A stretch of DNA of 64,000 nucleotides from Phytophthora colocasiae (taxonomy: Eukaryota; Oomycota; Peronosporomycetes; Peronosporales; Peronosporaceae): the NCBI GenBank assembly GCA_018806915.1, contig JAGKQI010000094.1:992001-1056000 (forward strand), given 5' to 3'. The translations under genes were made by a program, and so were the position numbers. Positions 55,782 to 64,000 of this stretch are shown one piece after another; position 1 is the first letter of the stretch, and each line of letters starts with the position of its first letter. Under the pieces are notes generated by a model. The model saw nothing but the letters and a program-made list of their open reading frames with translations, was not told the DNA's origin and did not search any database.

Positions 55782-56059
55782 GTGCAATGAGAAGCCATTC
55801 ATGACACTTATAATGATGCATTTTGCGCAACACCAGTACATGTAGATATTGGATTCACATTGTCCATATCGTTGACCGTTGCTGTTCAATCAAAAATGTA
55901 TAGGTGTTGAAAATGAAATTGTCAGTACGTTAGTCATGCTCGAACAAAGCTGCCGAGTTACTTCTGCAGTGGAATGAGTTGATATGCATCGCGTGGAAAT
56001 CGTGATATTTGGATGAATATGTAAGAAGAAGACGATAATTTTTGTAAAATATCGTAAAC
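55782..56059. other. Converging 3' flanks
   Basis: AT-rich, between the end of the CEP41-like gene (plus) and the methyltransferase ORF (minus). No gene. Confidence 0.45.
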
Positions 56060-56935
56060 CTAAGGTTTTGTGTACAAGTACGCTTGCTGTGACTGTGCAG
56101 ACCATGAAACCCGAACATAAATCGTTTTTCTTAAACTCCACATCTTGCAGAAATCTCGTTGACAAGTTTCCCGGTGTCTTCCACACAGTTTTGAAGTGAG
56201 AACAACGTTAGTCAAAGCTTTTGATGAGGTCAAGAAATCCTCGAGAGCCGTGATACTGGTAGGGTCAAAGACAAGGCTGTTTGCATACAATACGCTGCAT
56301 CCTGCTGCAACAGCATACACTTCTGGACTTAGCGCTCGAATATCCGCGTTGTATATCGAGACTTTATCAAGAGCCGTATATTGCACGCGTGCATCGCCAA
56401 TCAGTTTCTTTGACAATGCAACCAAATTTTTCTGGAACTCAACGCCAATGGACCTCCCAACCTTTGTCTCCAGAGCAACTTGTGCGACAACGTTTCCTAT
56501 GCCAGATCCAAAGTCTACAAAACCGTCCACCCCATGCAGAGTTGAAATTTCCGACAAAATTGCTGAGATACTATTAGGAGTAATTTCCCCACTGTGACAG
56601 TCTGGGGCGCGCACTGGTTGCCGTGGAGCACTTGCAAAGATGGCCGAAATCGCTTCATGGATGTTAACAGCGGAATGGTGAGAAGTGGATTTCCGTTCAA
56701 CGCTCGCGTTACACGAGGCTTCTTGGTTTAGAAAACGTTTGGGAAAAGAATCCAGGCTTGTGCCGTACGTCTTCTTCATGGTCTTCAACCGGATCTGGAG
56801 TTGTTTTTGAGTCTTCCCACTCGACGCCATACCTAGCCAAACTGTTCTCCATTGAATCCTGCGGCCCGCGTCAACTTGTGTTTTTGCCAGCCGATACAAC
56901 GTCAAGTCTTCCTCATCCGAAAAGTCTGCCATCAC
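56060..56935 (-). CDS. SANT/Myb-like plus DOT1-like methyltransferase
   Basis: 291 codons, intact, ATG at 56935, only 25 bp from the inner edge of the right repeat arm. Residues 5-66 form a SANT/Myb-like segment (DEEDLTLYRLAKTQVDAG, WRTVW, LQIRLKTMKKTYG). Residues about 115-285 are a class I SAM-dependent methyltransferase fold: motif I FVDFGSGIGNVVAQVA (139-154), acidic residue in GVEF (166), NADI (197-200), YANSLVFDP (217-225). The GSGxGxxxxQ motif and the YANxxxF segment are those of the DOT1 histone H3-lysine methyltransferase family. Likely nuclear and chromatin-acting. Shorter than canonical DOT1. Retained intact while its neighbours decayed. Alternative: a methyltransferase with another substrate. 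Confidence 0.72.
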   Translation of the reverse strand: MMADFSDEEDLTLYRLAKTQVDAGRRIQWRTVWLGMASSGKTQKQLQIRLKTMKKTYGTSLDSFPKRFLNQEASCNASVERKSTSHHSAVNIHEAISAIFASAPRQPVRAPDCHSGEITPNSISAILSEISTLHGVDGFVDFGSGIGNVVAQVALETKVGRSIGVEFQKNLVALSKKLIGDARVQYTALDKVSIYNADIRALSPEVYAVAAGCSVLYANSLVFDPTSITALEDFLTSSKALTNVVLTSKLCGRHRETCQRDFCKMWSLRKTIYVRVSWSAQSQQAYLYTKP

Positions 56936-56959
56936 TTGCTCAAGTCAAAATTGATAATG

Positions 56960-58579
56960 GCAATACAAATCATGGTATATTCGATCCTTTCCTTCATCTG
57001 CACTTTTCTGTATTTCGATAGATCCATATTCAAATTTGAATCGCTTTGATTTTGGTTACTAGTTGCCCATTTTGAGTACTCAAAGAATGTGCTTTCCCGC
57101 GCGACGTTTGAAGTTGCCACGGTATCTTCGCAGGCAAGGTTTCTCCCATGTCTTCGCTTTTGACCAATCACCATTTATCTCCGAAGAATGCGTCGCAATG
57201 ATTGGCTGCATAACTTCAAGATCAAATGCGATTGGTGGAACGTAATTGAAGGAAGACCAAGTAAGCCCTGTGCAAATCAAGTCCCAAGCAACTTCGATTT
57301 CCGAATTTGCCTTGAAAGCAACACATCGAGTTCCACACATGAGCGCCAGCTACCGCTACCAGTATTGACAAGGGTCCCGCCACTACTACTGAACCTGATG
57401 CTGTGATGCTGCGCTGTTTTTTTCCGTGCTGGCAGCTTCCGCCATGTCTTTGAGTCGCTGATTCCGGTAATACCGGTACAAAGCCTCCACCATCACGTGC
57501 TTCTTCGCAGTCTTGAGACCGCGTAGCTGGAGATGTGAACGCTTTTTCCGGAGCTGCTTAGATGTCCAAGTCTCGTACCGCTGTCGCGTGGGTGTTGTGC
57601 CTCACCGGAAGGCTCGTACTCCATAGGGTCTTCGCGTGGCACGCCGTACGTCTGCAGCACAGGGCAGAGTGCATACTGGGTCCAGTAACGCTGCTGGGAC
57701 TTCGAAGAACTGTGGACTGCGCGCCGGTAAGACCAACGCTCGCGGCACCCTGCTGTGCGCAGACTTGACCCTGCCGGACCGACGCTGTTGGATCCAGCAC
57801 GGACGCTGTGGCTGTCGTACAATGGTCCGTCGTACTGCTGTGGCAGGTGACACTTAAGCCCGCGGGTGGCCAAGCTACCAGCGTTTGCTGGGCTTTGTGT
57901 CCAGGACTCGCCTGTCATAGCCGTTGAGGCTGCTTGCCGGATACTCTTGACCGAGCTGACACCAGAGGAACGTCCCGAGATGCAGAGGTGGAAACGTTGT
58001 TTGGAACAACTTATTGGCGCGACACAGTTTGCAGTGACCTCTGATTGACATACGTTTGGCCTGAATTTACACTGAACATCGCTTACATCACTAGTATCTG
58101 CAAGAAACGTTTTATCATGAGCTGAAATAGGCATTGTATGTACTCGAAAACTACAGTCAATATTTCAAACTAATACTACGTAGTATTCACATTTGTTTAT
58201 TGCAATTCTACGCGATCAGGAACTTAACGATCAATTCGAGATACATGACATCATTATTCCAGTATGAGCTCGCCATAGACGATACTAACATCGTTTCCAT
58301 TGCTCTTCACCTCGCTTCCAGAGCTCCGAGGTCATGTGCCGCCAGGACTTTTACTAGACTAGCGACAAGGCAACAAGGATACTCCGCTCGAAAGATGTCG
58401 GGTGTCACCACAGGAACTATAGGCTCCACAATTGTATTGAGACTGTACCAGGAACACATCCATGATCACATCGACTAACTGTACTTGAACCTACTTCACG
58501 GTATCAGGACATACAAAGATCATCACATTTGGTCCAATGTGATCTGCATACATTTATCTATACAATTGGTCCATTGAAG
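56960..58579. repeat. Long inverted repeat, right arm, 1620 bp
   Basis: Reverse complement of 52866-54485. Its inner edge abuts the methyltransferase start; its outer edge lies in the first unit of a 62-bp tandem repeat. Confidence 0.92.
57488..58134 (-). CDS. Hypothetical gene within inverted-repeat arm (right copy)
   Basis: A minus-strand frame of 213 codons from ATG 58134 (MPISAHDKTFLADTSD) to 57493, without the TAG found in the left arm. Toward the end a neighbouring frame reads TWTSKQLRKKRSHLQLRGLK, so a frameshift near 57570 is likely. It lies upstream of and parallel to the methyltransferase. Family not recognised; a frame on the opposite strand (57866-58048, ending MQRWKRCLEQLIGATQF) also looks protein-like, so the coding strand is uncertain. 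Confidence 0.3.
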
Positions 58580-58714
58580 CCTTCCGTATCTACTACTTGA
58601 ATGAACTACATACATTTCTCTATACAGTTGGTCCATTGAAGCCTTCCATATCTACTACTTGAATGAACTACATACATTTCTCTATACAATTGGTCCATTG
58701 AAGCCTTCCATATC
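58551..58714. repeat. 62-bp tandem repeat, about 2.6 units
   Basis: Units begin at 58551, 58613 and 58675 with cattt(a/c)tctataca(a/g)ttgg; the last is partial. The inverted-repeat arm ends inside the first unit. Confidence 0.88.
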
Positions 58715-58791
58715 TTTCTGACTGAATATCAATCGATTTTGTGGATTCACTATCAAATTCACCCCCATTTGAGAAGAGTCTCTTAGGAGCA

Positions 58792-61700
58792 ATGCCACGG
58801 AAACGTCAGCAGAACGCGCAGGGCCCTTCCTCACGCAGATCAAAGCGGCAATCCCTCCAGCACAACACATATCCCGATACCAGTCCAGGTAAGACCAATC
58901 TAATGAACCTTAGCCTCAAAAGTGTCATTTACATTTTGTCATGACTTTTAAGGCATGGCAGACGACCGTGCAATATTCAGTGGAGTGTGGCGTATTCTTC
59001 GGTCAGCAGGATGGATTTCAAAGCCCCCACAAAGAAGCAGACTGAGCGATCTATATCGCTATGTACCCCCCGGCGGAAACATTGAAGGACTTGAGGGAAC
59101 AGATTTCTTTCTCGGTGAACGGTCACTTCTGGAGTACTACCGGAGAGTTACTATCGCTCCAGAGCTTGTAGAAGATTCTGCAGTATCGGTAGTGCTACAC
59201 CCTACCACGGACAGCAATGCAACGGCTACTGAGCATACCGTAGCAGAAACGTCACTTAGATCAACTGAAGACCAATCCGTCCCTGAAAGTCAAAGCCACG
59301 CACTAATTCCTACCTTGGAATATGCCACCACGCCAGCTGGAAGCGTACCCATGTCTGAGCTAGACATCAGTGGAAATGATGTTTCGGCAAGAACGGACAT
59401 CGAAGCAGAGGAACCAGCTTCTGCAGAAACCGGTCAAGCGATATGTGCTGTATGCATGCAGCATTGTTCATCAGAACGCGGTTGTACTTGGTGCAAAAAG
59501 TTCATTCATCACTTCTGCTCGCATGATATTTGTGTTTCGTTAAATCTTCCTGACGGTGAAGGAGGATTTCGGAAGGACTTTGGAGATTACAGCTATTGTA
59601 GCAAGCAATGCTACACAAGTGCCAAACGGTCAGATGTGTTGGACACGAGCGGTATCGGAATAGGTGGCCATGACTGCTCAACAAATTATTTGCAGGATTC
59701 TTCTATGACTGGGGGGCCTACAATTACGACAGTGGTGACAACCAAATCAGTAAAGAAACGGATGAAGTCCCAAACCCCAACATCAGCACCTGCAACGGCA
59801 AAGTCAATTTCGTCCAAATCGAAGGGGAAGGCGCCACATAAGAAGAACAAGGCCATGAAAGAGGCGTCTGTGATGAAGGAAGAGCTGCTTCGTAGAGCAC
59901 ATTTAGCTGCCGAGAAGTTCGTTGACGCTAATGTTGCGTTCTCACCTGTCGAAGAGGATTGGATGACGAAGAAATTTTACAAGGGAGTTGGCTCATCGTA
60001 TTTGATGGGGTGGTTACTAGGTACTTTGTGCAAAAGGTAAAAATCGCTGAAAATGTCAGTGTACCTTCAATGCAGTTTCAAGTACAATGGACTAGCACCG
60101 GTTTCCAAAGCAATGATCACGTCCATCGTGTGTCTGAAGAAATTATAGTTCGTGGAATTCGTCAGTTTACGAAGATGAACAAAGCCCAGCTTCAATTTGG
60201 TGAGTCTTGGACATCGCTTTGTGGAATGGTCCCCAAAATGTCTAACATACCAGCTCTGACGGACGAATTCGAGGAGATGGATGAACAAGGCTACAAAGAG
60301 TTGTCAACGTTTCGTGGTCAAAAAGAGCTGCATATTCCTTTGAACCCTCGCGAGGTTGAACAAATCAATTCGATGACATTCTCGCCGACAGCAGCATTAG
60401 GGCAACCACCCGGACTCTACACTCATTCAGATGGAACATGGACAACAAGACTTCGCGAGCACAGTCGAAACCTCTTCGGGCATTCTGCAACATCATCGTT
60501 TTTTGCGTTTATTCCGCTGTCATTCTGGAGCCAAGTTGTGGTATGTAGTAACATGTACGCAGATACAACCGGTAATCCGGCTCCGAGGGCTATTACATTG
60601 GATGAATTGATGAAGTTCCTGGGCATCCTCTGGTATATGACGTTGGTTGATAAAGGTGAGATGAGAAACTATTGGATTGATGAAGATGAAGCAGCAATTT
60701 TTCCTGGTGGTCGTGCTATTAGTCTGGATTCAATTATGACGTGGCGTCGATTCCTGTACATTCGCACTAATTTGAGTTTTCGATCTTCAGTAACTACGTC
60801 CGATGTCCAGCGAGATCCAGCAGCAAGAATACGTCCTCTGATCAACATTCTAAAATCTCGATGTTTGCTCCATGTTGACGTTGGTCGAAATGTAGTGGTC
60901 GATGAGGCTAGTATTGCCTGTCGATCGCGATATGCTCGGCACATCATCGTTTTTAACTCGCATAAACCTACAGGGAAGTATCATTTCAAGCTCTATGCAT
61001 GCTGCTGCTCTACTTCGTGGTTCGTACTCAGTTTCAAGCTGCATTGTACCAGTACACTTGACGATCGCCTGGAAGGTGTAGTTTCGAACTCGGATATACA
61101 TCAGCTGGCAGAGCTTACTGCGGAGTCTTCTGAAGTACGGACGCATGTAATTGAAGTCACAGCGTCCTTGGCAGGATCTAATCGGATAGTAAATACCGAT
61201 AATTTTTATACATCCTGCCTACTGTTGGAGAGCTTACGGTCAATTGGGCTCTACGGGCGAGGCACCGTCCGCGCAGCTAGTAAACATTTCCCGCATTTCA
61301 CGATGATCCAGAAGAGTGATGCAAAACCCCGTGGCTTCATGAAGCAAGGCGTTTGCGTCGAAAAACACATTGTGGCGGCAAGTTGGGTCGATGGATCAAT
61401 CGTGAATGTCGTATCAAATGCCGACGCATCGACCCAATCTATCGTGTATCGTCGTGTGAAGGATTGCCAAGTTGGTTATAAAGCTCCTACATGCGTTCAG
61501 GAATACAACTCTGCAATGCAGGGAGTTGACAGACATGATCAGCTTCGTGGACGCTTCTCATTAGCCGATGGTCACTCCTTTCAAAAGTGGCATAAAAAAC
61601 TTGCAATGGCCATGATCGACATAGCTAGGTGCAACGCGTATATTTGCGATGGATTAGCTCGTGGTTACCACGGTGATGGCAACGAATCAACGTCGCGGAC

Positions 61701-62223
61701 CCGAGATCCCCATCGAACGTTTGTGGTTTCTCTTATACGAGAGTTATTTAACGGCGAATGGAAAAAGAGTCTCGAAAACGACTGTGGAATGGCTTACACC
61801 GTCAGTGCGACGTCGGAGAAAAGACCTCCTAATCAATCCTCCAGTACTGCTGCAGCTACAGGGTTCCACAATCTACCACAGACGTGTGTAGCTAAAGAAT
61901 CGTGGAAGGAGCTTGAAGGACGGAGTCGCTCTAAGCGCAAGTGCACCGTGTGTTCGTTTGAATGTAGAAACGCTACACAGAAAACCGATTACTGCTCTGC
62001 TCATAACGTTGCGCTGTGCAAGCGCTCATATCCAGTTGACACCGGTAAACCACATCTTTGCCAACAAGAAACGTGGACTTGCTGGCAAAAGTTCCATCTC
62101 TTTTACCTTCCCAAACAAGTATATACTGCGGATGGCAACTTGAGACGCTCGTCCACAATTTATCAAGCGCAACAACCATTCTTGAAGATCAGACGTGAGC
62201 AACAGCAGAAGAAAAAGACATGA
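58792..62223 (+). pseudogene. PiggyBac-type transposase gene, one frameshift
   Basis: Exon 1 (58792-58888) encodes a basic leader MPRKRQQNAQGPSSRRSKRQ; a 64-bp intron follows (58889-58952, GTAAG...TTTAAG), joining SPG to MADDRAIF in frame. The first 350 residues include a Cys/His-rich cluster (ICAVCMQHC, CTWCKKFIHHFC, YCSKQC; 59440-59610) and a basic Ser-rich linker. Near 60000 one base is missing and the frame changes. The transposase core has all three catalytic Asp: VVDEAS (60901), NTDNFYTS (61198) and GVDRHDQ (61528). The C-terminus has a second Cys-rich region (KCTVCSFECR, CWQKF). PiggyBac enzymes cut and paste at TTAA. Terminal repeats were not found. Confidence 0.85.
58889..58952 (+). 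other. 64-bp intron in PiggyBac gene
   Basis: Donor gtaag at 58889, acceptor ttttaag ending at 58952. Removal keeps the frame. Confidence 0.75.
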
Positions 62224-62302
62224 AACAGTGAGTGAACCGTGCTGACGAGTTCAAGAAGCTCTACACGCAGGTGATTGGCTGCTCCATCGACTCCAAGTTC
62301 AA

Positions 62303-62845
62303 GTACTTAGCTTGGGTAAACACTCACTCCAAGAAGGGAGGTCTGGACCGTTGTCGAATGTTCGCAAAGTTTCTCTAAGTCATTCACGGTTTGAAGCCGT
62401 GATCGAGCCGAAACGAGAGACGAAATTGCCCCGTTGACAGTCTCGTGGGCGTCCTTGTTGTTGTATACACTGCTCCGTTGCTCTGTAGCCACCGGTAAAC
62501 TTGCCAGCATCTTGACAAGCGACGAATAAACGTCGATAACCTCCGTGAAAAGTGAGAATCCGATGACATCCATGTGATCCAGACCAGTGAGTTGTTCCAT
62601 TTGAGACAAATTTACCAATTTCTGACTTGCCACTCAATTTGATAAGTTCCCCCAGTCCATCGTGACTCATAGAAAGTATTGACAACACCATCATTAGGCT
62701 GCCACTCAGAGGTGAGTTTGAGCGTGTCTGGAGCGTACCGACTACCTAGTAACACTGAAAGCGCGTCAAAGGCAAGATTCATAGTCAGCGGTTTCGGTAG
62801 TGCGATCTTCTTGAGCTTCCAATTGACTGTCGAGAAGGTATCCAC
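62303..62845 (-). pseudogene. Lipase C-terminal fragment
   Basis: Minus strand across three frames: KKIALPKPLTMNLAFDALSV, LTSEWQPNDGVVNT, then SMSHDGLGELIKLSGKSEIG, then TGLDHMDVIGFSLFTEVID and a helical tail to the stop near 62307. The NDGVVNT...DHMDVIG spacing matches the catalytic Asp and His regions of secreted triacylglycerol lipases. The nucleophile half is missing, so it is inactive. Confidence 0.5.
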
Positions 62846-63189
62846 TGTGGCGTAGCTGTAGTAAGCATTGATCGCGTGAATAGAACAATACAATATGCAT
62901 GTGATACTGTATTTACCGTAACTTATGTAAGCTTCCTTTGATATCCATTTTTGCTACGCGTGCTAGCCATTCTCCAATTTCCAGTCTCTTGCGCTGATCC
63001 TTCATCCATTCTAAAATGCACTCGTACATCGTGGACCTGCCCAGTACTCAAGCTTTTAGCGACAATGTGATCGGTCATGTCGTCCAGCGAAGTTCGAGAC
63101 GGTGTGACCACGAAGAAGACCAGAAGGTTCACCAACCTCGAAGCCGTCATCGTCACGCTCCTTACCAACAAATACGACGAGGGTACACT
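62846..63189 (+). repeat. R1 repeat (copy d, 62861-62947) and bZIP upstream block
   Basis: R1 copy d has a 4-bp insert (actt). The rest matches 23780-24018, the region before bZIP copy 1, so the whole module was duplicated with the gene. No separate gene. Confidence 0.75.
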
Positions 63190-64000
63190 ATGGACACACC
63201 CGAGAGTCCTACCGAAGGGAATAGAGGAGCCTCAATGGAGCCCGCGCTACCGTCTTCCATCGTTGGGCTAATCGGCATGACCTTGTCGTCTAGACGGAAG
63301 AGAGCTTCATGCATAACATCAGACCTCAAGACTGCCAACGAGATCATCGCCACGAATAGCCATGTCCCAGCCGAATTACAACAAGTCATTGTCGCTGACG
63401 CCTTAGAGAAGAAGATCCGACGGCGAGAGAGCGTCCGGATCGCCCAGGCACGCTTCCGAGAGAAGAAGTTGAAGGCTCAAAACACCATCAGAAGTGCCAT
63501 CGCTAAGCTCAAGTCGGACATCAAATACCTGGAATCGAAGTCCAAGAAGTCGTTGCGTATTTCTATTGCTCCAACCAAGTGGGCCCTGGCTTCCGAGTAC
63601 TTTCGACAGTTCAACTGCTACGTTGCTTCACCTATAGCGTTTCGACCAACAGCATCTGAATATCTGCACGAGATGATGGATCCAGACGTACTGGTTGGAT
63701 CTCAGTTCGGTGTTGAGGCAGCGTTGGAGAACTGGAAGTTGTTCACCGTCTACTTTGAGGACGTCCACGTGGAGCTCAAGGATATGAAGATGCCTACACC
63801 CGACACGCTGGTTGCAAGCACTGTGACGAGTGTGTGTATCACGAACAAGACGCTCCGGAACGCGTTCCCACACTTGATTGACGATAGCGGCAAGCCGTCG
63901 GCTCAAGCTACCAGACTGTTGGGGGAGAAACTAGTGATGAAGGGCTCGGTCCTGTTCCGATGGGACTCTTCGACGGACAAAGTGATGCAGCTCCTCTCGC
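63190..64000 (+). CDS. bZIP transcription factor-like protein, copy 3 (cut by window end)
   Basis: From ATG 63190 the frame is open to the last base, 270 codons. Same basic region VRIAQARFREKK with a few substitutions (for example KLKAQ for KMKAQ, KKSLRISIAPT). Same orientation and same upstream block as copy 1. About 30 codons remain beyond the window, judging by copy 1. Confidence 0.7.
   Translation, partial: MDTPESPTEGNRGASMEPALPSSIVGLIGMTLSSRRKRASCITSDLKTANEIIATNSHVPAELQQVIVADALEKKIRRRESVRIAQARFREKKLKAQNTIRSAIAKLKSDIKYLESKSKKSLRISIAPTKWALASEYFRQFNCYVASPIAFRPTASEYLHEMMDPDVLVGSQFGVEAALENWKLFTVYFEDVHVELKDMKMPTPDTLVASTVTSVCITNKTLRNAFPHLIDDSGKPSAQATRLLGEKLVMKGSVLFRWDSSTDKVMQLLS

Noticed and set aside
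52866..58579. Equal arm length taken as proof of a transposon with terminal repeats
   Set aside because: Equal length only shows there is no net indel between arms; no target duplication was found at the edges.
59990..60010. Intron bridging the two PiggyBac frames
   Set aside because: No donor-acceptor pair of plausible length was found; a single missing base explains the shift.
1..64000. tRNA, rRNA or other structural RNA genes
   Set aside because: None recognised on either strand; only tRNA-complementary primer sites were seen.

Overview
The window looks like a gene-poor, repeat-rich stretch of an oomycete genome, most likely Phytophthora or a close relative. The reasons are several Crinkler (CRN) effector genes and fragments with LxLAK-type and HVLV-type motifs, introns of 64 and 66 bp, bZIP genes with a non-canonical basic region, an oomycete-style PiggyBac gene with Cys-rich ends, and dense Ty1/copia and Ty3/gypsy elements. 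No tRNA, rRNA or CRISPR array was seen. All family names come from reading motifs by eye; no search was run.

Layout. 1-4279: a decayed copia pol copy fused to an antisense copia RNase H fragment. 4280-17779: a 13.5-kb Ty3/gypsy chromovirus inserted in the copia 3' LTR. It has 1466-bp LTRs, a 4-bp target duplication, a tRNA-shaped primer site, gag, protease, RT, the remnant of one RNase H plus a second RNase H, integrase and a chromodomain. A long antisense coiled-coil gene lies between pol and the 3' LTR. 17784-23700: a graveyard of CRN, sterol-glucosyltransferase-like, PiggyBac and LINE fragments. 24019-30028: two bZIP copies in opposite orientations around a CRN cluster (one intact CRN gene, one nonsense-bearing CRN, smaller fragments) and a glycosyltransferase fragment. 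31039-36341: a complete copia element with identical 179-bp LTRs. 36384-43445: a glycosyltransferase gene on the minus strand, cut just after its start codon by a second complete copia element (37928-43414, identical 206-bp LTRs, 5-bp target duplication). 43600-45182: small ORFs of uncertain origin. 45425-52062: a second copy of the 1-23700 segment that lacks the gypsy insertion and is partly inverted. 52866-58579: a pair of 1620-bp inverted repeats enclosing a broken CEP41-like gene and an intact SANT plus DOT1-like methyltransferase ORF. 58792-62223: a PiggyBac transposase gene with all three catalytic aspartates. 62303-64000: a lipase fragment and a third bZIP copy cut by the window end.

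How it fits together. Most content is mobile DNA or gene pieces moved with it. Order of events can be read: the copia/CRN segment duplicated, the gypsy element then entered copy 1, and copy 2 suffered an inversion and a deletion at a 19-bp direct repeat. The two complete copia elements are the youngest insertions. Many frame breaks, even in the youngest elements, are single missing bases, so some 'pseudogenes' may reflect sequence errors.
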